A stretch of 64,000 nt of DNA from Gammaproteobacteria bacterium (GTDB lineage Bacteria; Pseudomonadota; Gammaproteobacteria; Steroidobacterales; Steroidobacteraceae), in contig JAQGOG010000089.1 in NCBI GenBank assembly GCA_028293765.1, forward strand, positions 91,095-155,094, written 5' to 3'. The notes beneath the pieces are model-generated. The model searched no databases and was not told the origin of the DNA. It saw only the letters and a list, made by a program, of their open reading frames with translations. Both the position numbers and the translations under genes were made by a program. Shown here one piece after another: positions 34,613 to 43,237 of this stretch (the stretch's first letter is position 1; each line of letters opens with the position of its first letter).

Positions 34613-35098
34613 ATGAAAGCCACAAATAAGATCACCATCACCGCTCTAGGGTGCTTGATGTTCGCAAGTACTTGCGGCATTGCAGGGACGCCGGCGCGCG
34701 AATCGACGGCGGCGGTGAAGCCGAACGCCGAGTCGGCGACGCTCTGGCACGCCCGCAACGCCGACCGCTACAAGCGCGAATGGGGTGTGGATATTGTCGG
34801 TGTGCGATCAGTGTCCTCGGGGTACATGCTGCGGTTTGCCTACCGGGTGATCGATCCGACCAAAGCGGCGCCTCTCTTAGATGAGCGGACCAAGCCTTAT
34901 CTCTACGACGCGGCGAGCGGGGCGCGCATGGCGGTGCCGGCGATGGAAAATATCGGCGAGCTGCGCCAGACGCCGAAACCCGTCGCCAACCGCACCTATT
35001 TCGTGATCTTCGGGAATCCCGGCCAGCTGGTGAAATCGGGCGGTCACGTGCGCATCGTCATTGGCAAATTCGAGATCGACGATTTGATCGTCGACTAA
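34613..35098 (+). CDS. secreted conserved hypothetical protein
   Basis: A 161-residue protein with a signal peptide (MKATNKITITALGCLMFAST, cleavage probably near residue 25). The mature part has DRYKREWGVDIVGVRSVSSG, then YMLRFAYRVIDPTKAAPLLD and PYLYDAASGARMAVPAMENI, with an even, beta-rich pattern ending in VRIVIGKFEIDDLIVD. I recognise no functional domain. Its place between the oxidase genes and the electron-transfer genes suggests an accessory envelope role. The ribosome site is weak. Confidence 0.75.
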   Translation: MKATNKITITALGCLMFASTCGIAGTPARESTAAVKPNAESATLWHARNADRYKREWGVDIVGVRSVSSGYMLRFAYRVIDPTKAAPLLDERTKPYLYDAASGARMAVPAMENIGELRQTPKPVANRTYFVIFGNPGQLVKSGGHVRIVIGKFEIDDLIVD

Positions 35099-35123
35099 TT
35101 CGATCGTCGACTCAGGAGTTCTC

Positions 35124-35978
35124 ATGTTGACAGGAAAATCTATCGTTCTGGCCGGCGCACTGACGCTCGGCTTCTCGTGCATCGCCGGCGCCGTCGCCCC
35201 CGATTTGCCGCTGCAGCAGATCATCGACCGGAATATCGCCGCGCGCGGCGGGCTTCCGGCGTGGCACGCAGTCAAAACGCTGTCCATGTCGGGCACCATG
35301 GACGCCGGCAGTACGCTGCCAAACCCGGCGAAATACGCCGAGGATGCGCGGCACCCGGCGGGCCCGCGCAAGCGTCTGCACCCCGAGCCGGCCCAGGCGG
35401 CCGCGGACGCCGAAGCGGCCAAACCTATCACCTTGCCGTTCCTGATGGACTTCAAGCGCCCGCGCATGACGCGGGTCGAATTGAAGTTCAAGGACCAGAC
35501 TTCGGTGCAAGTGTATGACGGTAAGAACGGCTGGAAGCTGCGTCCCTATCTGGGTCGCCAAAAGGTCGAGCCGTTCACGCCAGCCGAGCTGAGTATCGCA
35601 GCGGGCGAGCAGGAGCTCGACGGGCCACTGATCGATTATTCGGCCAAGGGCACCAAGGTCCAGATGGCCGGCGTCGATCAGGTGGGAGGGCGCGATGCCT
35701 ACAAGCTCAAGCTCACGCTCAAGGACGGCCAGGTGCGCACCCTGTGGATCGATGCGCAGACCTTCCTCGATCTGCAGATCGAGAGCAGCAACCCCAAGGG
35801 CCGAAAGCTGCAGCAGATAGCCACCGTGATGAGCGATTATCGCAACGTCCAGGGTCTGCAGATTCCGTTCCGGCTGGAAAACCATGTCGCGGGTGTGTCG
35901 ATGCCGCAGCGGCTCTTGATCGACCAGGTGTCGGTCAATCCGGTGCTCGCGGACACGCTCTTCGTGAAACTGCAATAG
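35124..35978 (+). CDS. periplasmic LolA-fold protein
   Basis: A 284-residue exported protein; the signal peptide ends near residue 23 (IAGAVA). QQIIDRNIAARGGLPAWHAV is the common start of the LolA/LppX-like lipoprotein-carrier superfamily. It continues with VQVYDGKNGWKLRPYLGR, a segment QELDGPLIDYSAKG, and GRDAYKLKLTLKDG ... LWIDAQTFLDLQIES. It may bind a lipid or help secrete its neighbours; no substrate can be read. AGGAG precedes ATG 35124. Confidence 0.78.
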   Translation: MLTGKSIVLAGALTLGFSCIAGAVAPDLPLQQIIDRNIAARGGLPAWHAVKTLSMSGTMDAGSTLPNPAKYAEDARHPAGPRKRLHPEPAQAAADAEAAKPITLPFLMDFKRPRMTRVELKFKDQTSVQVYDGKNGWKLRPYLGRQKVEPFTPAELSIAAGEQELDGPLIDYSAKGTKVQMAGVDQVGGRDAYKLKLTLKDGQVRTLWIDAQTFLDLQIESSNPKGRKLQQIATVMSDYRNVQGLQIPFRLENHVAGVSMPQRLLIDQVSVNPVLADTLFVKLQ

Positions 35979-36004
35979 TCCGCACTGGGCCGCCGAAGCG
36001 CCGC

Positions 36005-37636
36005 GTGCCCCTGCTGCCTCGCCCGTCGCCTGCGCTGATACTCGTACTCCTGGTCCTCGGCGGGGTGTGGGTGACGGCACGCCCGGCGGATCTTGCGGGA
36101 CGCGGTGAACGAATCTACCGCGAGGGCATCCTGCCGTCGGGCGCAGCGTTGCTCGGCGCGCGCCAGCAGGGCGGCGACGCAGAGGGCGCCATCGTCGCCT
36201 GCGTCAACTGCCACCGCCGCAGCGGCCTTGGGAGCGGTGAGGGCAGCATCCGTATCCCGCCGATTACCGGCAAGTACCTGTTTGCGACAGGCGGCGTACC
36301 GGCGGGCCGCCCCCAGCTCGATGCGGCCGCCGCCAGCGATGCCAGGCGCGCCCCTTACGACGACGCGAGCCTGGCGGCGGCGATTCGCAGCGGCATCGGC
36401 CGCGGCGGGCGCAAGCTCAGTTACCTGATGCCTCGTTATGCGCTCGACGACGCCAGCATGGCCTTGTTGATCGCGCACCTGAAGACCCTGGCCACGCAGC
36501 CCTCACCGGGTGTCAGCGACAGCACCATCGATTTCGCCACGATCTTCACGCCTGACGCCGATCCGACGGTGCGCGATGGCGTGCTCGCCGTGCTCAACCA
36601 ATTCATCGTCGACAAGAACGCCTTTATCCGCGGCGGTTCGAAGCCGCTGCACAGCCAAAGGCAGATCGACTATCGCGTCACGCGCCGCTGGCAGCTGCAT
36701 GTCTGGACGCTGCAGGGGCCACCCGAGAGCTGGGACTCCCAGCTGCACGCGCATTTGCACGCTGAGCCCGTATTCGCCGTGCTCTCGGGGCTGGCCGGGC
36801 GCAGTTGGTCGCCGATCCATCGTTTCTGCGAGTCGGAACGGCTGCCCTGCCTGTTCCCCAATGTTGAGGCGCCGGTCGATGCGGAGCAGGATTTCTATTC
36901 GGTCTATTTCTCCAAGGGCCTGCTGCTCGAGGCCGACGTGATCGGCCCGCAATTGCGTGCCGTCTCGTCCGCAGGGGCCGCTCCTCGCCTCGTTCAGGTA
37001 TACGTCGCGGGTGACAGCGCCGAGGCCGCAGCGCAGCGTCTGACCGCACAGGTGCCGGTAGGCCTCCAACATGTGGAGCGAGCGATAGTGCGGGGCGATG
37101 CCGCGGCATTGGCGCAGGCGGTCGCGGAGGCTCAGGCGGGCGATACGCTGGTGCTTTGGCTCCGGCCCGATGAACTGCGTTTGCTGCACGCGCCCCCGCC
37201 GACTGCTGCCCAAGTGTTCCTCTCGGGTACCCTGGCCGGGCTCGAACAGGCGCCATTGCCGGCAGCCTGGCGCTCCATGGCGCGCCTGACCTATCCGGTC
37301 GATCTGCCGGCGGCGCGTGCGGTGCGGATGAACTATCCGTTACGCTGGTTCCAGATCAGGCAGGTGCCGGTAGTCGCGGAGAGAGTGCAGGCCGATACCT
37401 ATCTTGCGTGCGGAATCGTCTCAGAAGCGCTGAATGACATGCTCGACAGCTTCATGCGTGACTTCCTCGTCGAGCGCATCGAATCCATGGTGAGTCATCG
37501 GCAGTTGACGGGGTATTATCCGCGCCTCGGCTTGGCCCCCGGTCAGCGTTTCGCGTCGAAAGGAAGTTACTTGGTGCGTTTCACGGAACCCAGCGGCGTC
37601 GACGTCGTCCCCGTCACTGAATGGATCGTTCCCTGA
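36005..37636 (+). CDS. cytochrome c fused to a periplasmic-binding-like domain, copy 1
   Basis: About 543 residues from GTG 36005; the frame is open further upstream but overlaps the previous gene without meaning. A hydrophobic export segment (residues 8-24) precedes a class-I-like cytochrome c domain with CVNCH at 66-70 and a candidate axial Met in KLSYLMPRYAL. From about residue 170 the sequence resembles type-1 periplasmic binding proteins (FAVLSGLAGRSWSPIHRFCE, LPCLFPNVEAPVD, YSVYFSKGLLLEADVI). A haem-bearing binding protein could couple substrate sensing or capture to electron transfer. The start codon is uncertain. It overlaps the next gene by 16 bases. Confidence 0.8.
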   Translation: MPLLPRPSPALILVLLVLGGVWVTARPADLAGRGERIYREGILPSGAALLGARQQGGDAEGAIVACVNCHRRSGLGSGEGSIRIPPITGKYLFATGGVPAGRPQLDAAAASDARRAPYDDASLAAAIRSGIGRGGRKLSYLMPRYALDDASMALLIAHLKTLATQPSPGVSDSTIDFATIFTPDADPTVRDGVLAVLNQFIVDKNAFIRGGSKPLHSQRQIDYRVTRRWQLHVWTLQGPPESWDSQLHAHLHAEPVFAVLSGLAGRSWSPIHRFCESERLPCLFPNVEAPVDAEQDFYSVYFSKGLLLEADVIGPQLRAVSSAGAAPRLVQVYVAGDSAEAAAQRLTAQVPVGLQHVERAIVRGDAAALAQAVAEAQAGDTLVLWLRPDELRLLHAPPPTAAQVFLSGTLAGLEQAPLPAAWRSMARLTYPVDLPAARAVRMNYPLRWFQIRQVPVVAERVQADTYLACGIVSEALNDMLDSFMRDFLVERIESMVSHRQLTGYYPRLGLAPGQRFASKGSYLVRFTEPSGVDVVPVTEWIVP

Positions 37637-39333
37637 TCCGTTACTGGGATAATTCCGCAGTACGAGCGATCTTCGGACTATCCCTACTGGTCCTATTCCT
37701 CGGGGCCACGAACTCTCCCGTGCGTGCAGCGGAATTTACCCCGACAAATTCCGGTGAAAGCATTTATCGCGACGGGCGGCTGGCCTCGGGAGTACCGGTG
37801 CGTGCTGAACGTGGCGTCAGCACTCTTCAAGGCGCCGTGGTTGCCTGCGTCAATTGCCACCGCCGCAGTGGTCTCGGGAGCTACGAAGGCAGTGTTCTCA
37901 TACCACCCATCATCGGGCCCTACCTGTTTCGTGTGCGCGTCGCGAATCTCGAGGACCTGACGCTGCCGCACGTTCCGGGATTCACGCCGAATCGGTATGC
38001 CTACACCGAAACGTCGTTGGCGGCCGCGATTCGCACCGGGGTCGCGGCAGACGGACGTGTGATGAATGCATTGATGCCGCGGTACAGCCTCGACGCTGCG
38101 CCGCTCGGCGAGTTGATCGGGTATCTCAGAAATCTTTCCGCAGGCCCCTTTCCGGGCGTGAGTGAACAAGAGTTGGGGTTTGCGACGATCGTGACCCCGG
38201 ATACGGATCCGATCGAGCGTGACGCCATGCTCAAAGTCATCGAACAATACTTCAAGGTTCGTAACGCGGCGGCTGCTTCCCGCATCCAGGGTGGTGGCCC
38301 TTCAACCGCAGGCGCAGCAGAGTACCGCGCCGTGCGCAATTGGCGCCTTCAGGTGTGGGAGCTTTCCGGACCCGCCGAGTCCTGGGAGGAACAACTGCAG
38401 CGACGGCAGGCCATCGAACCCGTGTTCGCCGTGGTTTCCGGTCTTGGACAAACTACGTGGGCTCCCATGCAGAACTTCTGCGAGAAAAATCGTGTGCCCT
38501 GTCTGTTCCCCAATCTCGATCTGCCGCCCGCGACGAAGCAGGATTATTACTCGATCTATTTCTCCCGTGGAGTGCTGCTCGAGGCCGACTTGATCCTCAT
38601 GCGGGTGTCGGCGCAGGCGCCCGCGGGCTTGCCGCCCGGGCGCGTCGTCCAAGTATTTCGATCCGGCGATGTCGGCGCCGAGGCGGCGGCCGCGCTGACT
38701 CGAGCGGCGCAAAGATTGAAAATCACCGTTGCCGAGCGAGTGCTTCCGCCTCGGCAAACCGCTCCGGCGGATCGATCGGCGTCAGGGGAGTCTCAGGCGA
38801 GACGCGAGCTGAAAAAAGCCTTGACCGACTTGCGCCCACAGGACACGTTGGCGCTGTGGTTGCGGACCCGGGACATCGCATTGCTCGGAGATGAAGCTCC
38901 GTCCTCTCGAATCTACCTGTCGGGAACGATGGCCAACCTGGAGGACGCCCCGTTACCCGCCGCGTGGCGCGACTCCGTCTACATGACTTATCCCTATGAC
39001 CCGCCGGACCGGCGCCGCGTGCGGGTGAATTTTCCCCACGCATGGTTTCATCAGCACGGCATTGCCATCACGGCGGATCGAGTGCAGTCGAACACGTATC
39101 TGGCATGCAGCATCGTCGCCGACGCCTTGGATGCCGTGCTCGATAGTTACGTGCCCGATTTCCTCATCGAGCGATTGGAGACCATGGCGGGCAATCAACT
39201 CAGCACCGGGTACTTCCCGCGGTTGAGTTTGGCGTCCGGGCAACGGTTCGCCTCAAAGGGCGGCTACATCGTCAAATTCGACGCGCGTGATCACCGGCGA
39301 GTCGCCGCGGACGGTGATTGGTTCGTTCCCTAA
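37621..39333 (+). CDS. cytochrome c fused to a periplasmic-binding-like domain, copy 2
   Basis: A 570-residue paralogue of the preceding protein. The signal peptide ends near residue 37 (PVRAA). CVNCH is at residues 76-80, within GAVVACVNCHRRSGLGSYEG, and MPRYSLDAAPL carries the candidate axial Met. The second half repeats the same scheme (EPVFAVVSGLGQTTWAPMQN, VPCLFPNLDLPPATKQDYYS). The pair most likely arose by tandem duplication and may act as a heterodimer. ATG 37621 lies inside the end of copy 1. Confidence 0.83.
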   Translation: MDRSLIRYWDNSAVRAIFGLSLLVLFLGATNSPVRAAEFTPTNSGESIYRDGRLASGVPVRAERGVSTLQGAVVACVNCHRRSGLGSYEGSVLIPPIIGPYLFRVRVANLEDLTLPHVPGFTPNRYAYTETSLAAAIRTGVAADGRVMNALMPRYSLDAAPLGELIGYLRNLSAGPFPGVSEQELGFATIVTPDTDPIERDAMLKVIEQYFKVRNAAAASRIQGGGPSTAGAAEYRAVRNWRLQVWELSGPAESWEEQLQRRQAIEPVFAVVSGLGQTTWAPMQNFCEKNRVPCLFPNLDLPPATKQDYYSIYFSRGVLLEADLILMRVSAQAPAGLPPGRVVQVFRSGDVGAEAAAALTRAAQRLKITVAERVLPPRQTAPADRSASGESQARRELKKALTDLRPQDTLALWLRTRDIALLGDEAPSSRIYLSGTMANLEDAPLPAAWRDSVYMTYPYDPPDRRRVRVNFPHAWFHQHGIAITADRVQSNTYLACSIVADALDAVLDSYVPDFLIERLETMAGNQLSTGYFPRLSLASGQRFASKGGYIVKFDARDHRRVAADGDWFVP

Positions 39334-39470
39334 GATCATTCTCCTTTAGCGCAAACCTATCGCCGCACTCAACATAACCAATCGAAGACCGATGCCTGGT
39401 TCACGAAGCCAGCATAACGGTTGGGATAAGATCGTATTGGGTAGGCGGCACTCGTTTCGAGGCAAAGCAC

Positions 39471-39941
39471 ATGGGTATGCAGGTCGATCACCACGGCAGT
39501 AAACGGGCTTGGCTGCTGGCCGCGGCAACGCTGGGTGCGATGATGGCCGCGCATGCTGCGACATCGGTCATGGCCTTGAGCGAGGCCGTGCTGCGCAATG
39601 GGCCCGACAGCCGGTTGCCGGCACACCTGTCCGTAGTTCTCGGGGTCAGCCGGGTGGAGGAGCCGACGCGCGTGAAGCAAGCCGTGATCCGCGAAGCCGG
39701 GACGGTGCGTACCTTCAATGTCTGCGCGGGCAACCATGACGACGTGGTGCTCCTGACATACGACGAACAGAGCCGAACCACCAAGGCATACTTGGTGTCA
39801 GGTCGCGGGGTGCTCCGCAAGGCAGTCGATTACCAGTCGGGCGGCGCCGCGCGCGAGCGTGCGTTGATCGAGGCGCGCAGCGACTTCCGTCGTGAACTCA
39901 AATTTTGGACGGAGTTCTCGGGTCAATGGCGGCCCAGATAA
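39471..39941 (+). CDS. small secreted hypothetical protein
   Basis: A 156-residue protein with a signal peptide to about residue 29 (AAHAAT). The mature chain contains one Cys in TFNVCAGNHDDVVLLTYDEQ and a basic C-terminus. No known domain is recognised. It follows the cytochrome genes after 137 bases and precedes the Sco gene, which suggests a link to copper or electron transfer, but nothing in the chain itself proves that. Confidence 0.65.
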   Translation: MGMQVDHHGSKRAWLLAAATLGAMMAAHAATSVMALSEAVLRNGPDSRLPAHLSVVLGVSRVEEPTRVKQAVIREAGTVRTFNVCAGNHDDVVLLTYDEQSRTTKAYLVSGRGVLRKAVDYQSGGAARERALIEARSDFRRELKFWTEFSGQWRPR

Positions 39942-40040
39942 CTGGCATCCAGTGTTCTACCCATGTCTGCGCCGCAGCCTGGGGTGGAGAATATGCCGGC
40001 CGACATTGCGACCTTGAGTGCTACGCGAGGAGAATTGCCG

Positions 40041-40661
40041 ATGGAGTCAGTGGTCACCCGCCGGTTAGCCGCCGGGTTTTTGGGTTTTTCCTTGCTGGGT
40101 TCCGTTGCGTGGGCGGAGGGCGAAGTGATGGATGCTCAAATGCGGCACTCCAGCGCCAGCGATTCCGATGTGCGCCGCTCGCAAGCGCAGTACGTCATTC
40201 CGCACGTGACGCTGGTGCGGGAGGACGGCAAGTCGGTGGATCTGGCCACGGAATTGAACGACGGGCGCCCCGTAGTGGTGAATTTCGTCTACACCAGTTG
40301 CACCACGATTTGTCCGATGAGCAGCCAAGTCTTCGAGCAGTTCCAGAAAGACCTCGGAACCGCGCGGGGTGGGGTGCATCTGGTGTCGATTTCCATTGAT
40401 CCCGAACAGGATACGCCTGCGCGCCTGCGAGCTTATGCAGCGCAATTTCATGCGGCAAAAGGCTGGAATCACTATTCGGGGACGGTCGCCGCCAGCGTTG
40501 CGGTGCAGCGTGCCTTCGACGCCTACCGCGGCGACAAGATGAGTCATATCCCCTTGACGCTCGTCCGATCCGCCCCGGGCAAGCCGTGGGTGCGCTTCGA
40601 CGGCTTGGCCCGGGCGGATGACCTTATGGCCGAGCACAAGAACTCCTTGTCCGGTCAGTAA
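40041..40661 (+). CDS. SCO1/SenC/PrrC-family copper chaperone
   Basis: A 206-residue thioredoxin-fold protein of the periplasm that delivers copper to oxidases. The copper motif CxxxCP is TSCTTICPMSS (Cys87 and Cys91), and a later His, in DKMSHIP, is the probable third ligand. SIDPEQDTPARLRAYA is the family's strand-helix signature. Start ATG 40041 follows GAGGAGAA by seven bases and opens a signal peptide (MESVVTRRLAAGFLGFSLLG); a longer frame from 39963 is less likely. The likely client is the multicopper oxidase pair upstream. Confidence 0.9.
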   Translation: MESVVTRRLAAGFLGFSLLGSVAWAEGEVMDAQMRHSSASDSDVRRSQAQYVIPHVTLVREDGKSVDLATELNDGRPVVVNFVYTSCTTICPMSSQVFEQFQKDLGTARGGVHLVSISIDPEQDTPARLRAYAAQFHAAKGWNHYSGTVAASVAVQRAFDAYRGDKMSHIPLTLVRSAPGKPWVRFDGLARADDLMAEHKNSLSGQ

Positions 40662-40802
40662 CATTGCCCAGGGTGAGTTTTTTTCTTACCAGCGCATACC
40701 CTGAATCCGCTTGTCCCGATGCGCGAGAATCCATGAGGCGCTCTTGAGCTCGGAGGCGCGTACCGCGCGCGCAGGGGCGTAGGGCGTCGCGGCTGTAGTC
40801 GT

Positions 40803-41411
40803 CTACTGTGACGGCGGGTCGAGAGCCAGGAGGTCCTCGGGCGTGTCGATATCGAGCGCCGCGCTTTCCATTGGCACTCGCACAACGCGATCCGGGTTTC
40901 GGCGTAGTAGGGCGCGCGCACCGACATCGCCGCGGAGTTCCGTGAGGTCTGTGAAGCGGGAGCGAGGAAAGATCGCCGGTACCCCCATCCCGCCGGCGTA
41001 GAGCGCAGCCGCGACGTAGTCCGGCTGTCTGCGCCAGGCACCGAGCAACCGCTTCAGATCTTCAGCCGTGACGGCGGCCTGATCGGCTAACACCAGCATC
41101 ACGCCGCTGCAGGCTGCGGGCAGCCGTGCAACTCCGGCGCGAATGGAGCTTGCGATTCCCTCGGTCCATTCGCGGTTGATGATAACGGACGCTGGGGAAT
41201 GCTTTAGCAAGGGTGCGAGTTCGGCCGCGCGCGCGCCTAAGATAACAAACACAGCGGACCCGGCGACCTCCACAGCCCGCGAGACTGTCGTGTGCAGCAG
41301 CGGGCGTCCGGCGACGCGAACCAACTGTTTGGCCGAGCCGAAACGAGTGGACGCACCGGCGGCCAGCACGATCGCATAGAGTCCGTCGCCGCTGTCATCG
41401 GACCCAGACAT
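40803..41411 (-). CDS. MocA-like molybdenum cofactor nucleotidyltransferase
   Basis: A 202-residue nucleotidyltransferase with YAIVLAAGASTRFGSAKQL, then GVMLVLADQAAVT and a C-terminal LDIDTPEDLLAL. These are the motifs of MocA/MobA-type enzymes that attach CMP or GMP to molybdopterin for xanthine dehydrogenase-family hydroxylases. ATG 41411 (MSGSDDSGDG) is chosen; upstream sequence in frame lies in the next gene. It is the last gene of a minus-strand unit with xdhC, which supports MocA. Confidence 0.85.
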   Translation of the reverse strand: MSGSDDSGDGLYAIVLAAGASTRFGSAKQLVRVAGRPLLHTTVSRAVEVAGSAVFVILGARAAELAPLLKHSPASVIINREWTEGIASSIRAGVARLPAACSGVMLVLADQAAVTAEDLKRLLGAWRRQPDYVAAALYAGGMGVPAIFPRSRFTDLTELRGDVGARALLRRNPDRVVRVPMESAALDIDTPEDLLALDPPSQ

Positions 41412-41413
41412 GG

Positions 41414-41995
41414 CTACACGCCGGGGATGATGGGCATTTCGACGCCGGCCGGTAGGGTCGCCCGCACGCGCGCGTAGCGACTCCGCTCTTCGAAAATCGA
41501 ATCCGCATCGATGGCGGCGACCGTGCGCCAGTCCGCGACCGTTGCCTGGCGCTCGAGCAACGAATCGAGCTGATCGCGGCGCGCGCTCCACGCGCCGCTG
41601 AAGAACTGCAGAAACTCATCCCAATGTGGGTCCGTACCGGCGCTCGAGGCGGCAGGCGACCCTGTAGTTGAAGCGAGGGCAGCCTCGAACTTCGCGAGGA
41701 CATCCCGGCTGCTACCCGCAAGCGAGAGAGTCTTGTCTACCGTCTGGCGCGTCGGGTCGTCCACACCGAAACGGGAATGAACGAGGTCGCGGAAGACCTG
41801 GTCTCGCTCTTCGAAGCGGGCCAGCACCCAGACGAAATACTCCACACTGGCCTGCCGGAAAGGCTGCAGTTCCGCGAGGCTCTCGCCTCTCGTCGAAATG
41901 GCCGCCCACAGCGCGCTCACGCACGCCTGCGAAACCTCCGCCGCGTGCTGCCGTTCGACAGACAGCTGCGCTCGAATCAGCTCGACTTCATTCAT
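41414..41995 (-). CDS. hypothetical protein in xdhC-mocA unit
   Basis: A 193-residue, mostly helical, soluble-looking protein (ELIRAQLSVERQHAAEVSQA; QASVEYFVWVLARFEERDQV). It has no signal peptide and no domain I can name. Its ATG overlaps the xdhC stop by four bases and its stop is two bases from mocA, so it is translated as part of a molybdenum-hydroxylase maturation unit. A helper or cofactor-delivery role is inference. Confidence 0.7.
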   Translation of the reverse strand: MNEVELIRAQLSVERQHAAEVSQACVSALWAAISTRGESLAELQPFRQASVEYFVWVLARFEERDQVFRDLVHSRFGVDDPTRQTVDKTLSLAGSSRDVLAKFEAALASTTGSPAASSAGTDPHWDEFLQFFSGAWSARRDQLDSLLERQATVADWRTVAAIDADSIFEERSRYARVRATLPAGVEMPIIPGV

Positions 41996-43110
41996 GGCTG
42001 CAAGGTCTTTCCGTTATCCGAAGGTCTGCCGTCGGCACCGTGCACGAACGCGTGGATCTCGGCCACGATCGCCAAAGCGATCGACTCAGGAGTCCGCCCT
42101 CCGAGCGCAAGGCCCACAGGTGCATGCAGGCGCGCACGCAACCGTTCCGCCCCTTCTCCAAGATCGGCGAGCAATTTCTCGCGCCGTGGAGCGGGGCCGA
42201 GCAGGCCCACATAGGGGATCTCGCTCTCGGCCAGCATACGCAGATAGCCGAGATCGGACTGCAGATGATGACTCATCACGACGGCAGCCGAAAAACGGTT
42301 GAGGTCGATGGCGTGCGTCACCTCTTCAGGGCGTGCGAGCACGACGCGTTCGGCGGACGGAAAATGCGAAGCGTCCGCGTAGGCGGGTCGATGGTCGACG
42401 AGCGTGACCTTCCAGTTCACGCGTGCCGCAAAATCGACGATCGGTGCCGCATCGGGTCCCGCCCCCAGCAGCAGCAGCTTTGGCGGCAGTGCAAGGGGTA
42501 ACGTGAACAGTTTCCAGCCCGGCGAACGGCCCTCGTACCAGCCCACGCGGCCACTGCGAGCCGCTTCCTGGAGGGCCGCCCGAACCGGTTCCGCGCGCAG
42601 CGTCGACTGGGCCAGCGGCGACAGGGTGCTGGGAATAGGGCTGGCCGACGCACCCTCAGGAAGCGCGACCGCGCCTATAGGCAGGTCCGGCCATGTCGAC
42701 TCGAGAACGATGCCGACGGCGGTCTTCTCATGACCGGCCAACGCCCGCGCGAGGTGCGTCAGCGGCTGCCAGTCGCGATCCGGCCCCGCGCGGAGCAGGA
42801 GAATCTGCATCGCGCCTTCGCAGCCCAGGCCAAGGCCCCACAGCAGATCGTCGGGGCCGAACATGTCGTAACTCACTATTCGCGGCTCGCCCGTCTCTAT
42901 TACAGAGAGTGCGTGCTGCCGCAGGTCGCCCTCGAGGCAACCTCCCGAGAGCAGCCCCGAGTACTCACCGTTTGCGGCGATGAGCATCAGCGCGCCGGGC
43001 TTGCGGTAAGTCGACCCTGCTGTGTGCACGAGCACGCCCACGGCGAGGGCGTTGCCGGCGGCGCGTTCACGATCGAACAGGGGAAGGAGAGGGCCTAATG
43101 ATGATTCCAC
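41992..43110 (-). CDS. XdhC/CoxI family molybdoenzyme maturation factor
   Basis: About 372 residues. The N-terminal XdhC_CoxI domain shows VGVLVHTAGSTYRKPGALML, then SGGCLEGDLRQHAL with the conserved Cys, and LLWGLGLGCEGAMQILL. The C-terminal Rossmann domain has LLLLGAGPDAAPIVDFA and VGLLGPAPRREKLL. XdhC binds molybdenum cofactor and guides sulfuration and insertion into xanthine dehydrogenase-like hydroxylases; no such enzyme is in the window. GTG 43110 is taken as start because homology begins there; the frame is open to 43323. Confidence 0.88.
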   Translation of the reverse strand: MESSLGPLLPLFDRERAAGNALAVGVLVHTAGSTYRKPGALMLIAANGEYSGLLSGGCLEGDLRQHALSVIETGEPRIVSYDMFGPDDLLWGLGLGCEGAMQILLLRAGPDRDWQPLTHLARALAGHEKTAVGIVLESTWPDLPIGAVALPEGASASPIPSTLSPLAQSTLRAEPVRAALQEAARSGRVGWYEGRSPGWKLFTLPLALPPKLLLLGAGPDAAPIVDFAARVNWKVTLVDHRPAYADASHFPSAERVVLARPEEVTHAIDLNRFSAAVVMSHHLQSDLGYLRMLAESEIPYVGLLGPAPRREKLLADLGEGAERLRARLHAPVGLALGGRTPESIALAIVAEIHAFVHGADGRPSDNGKTLQP

Positions 43111-43237
43111 GCGGTTGCGATTATGCCAGCGTCTCGCCCGGAGCAGGGGCGAACGCTCTCGTTCGCTCCCACGCGCCGCGAATTCACCCTGCAGCGGCCC
43201 TTGCACGGGGTCGGCACTCAGCCGCTTAATTACACAA

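Noticed and set aside
40675..40690. T-run after the Sco gene as an intrinsic terminator
   Set aside because: A run of T is present but no stem precedes it.
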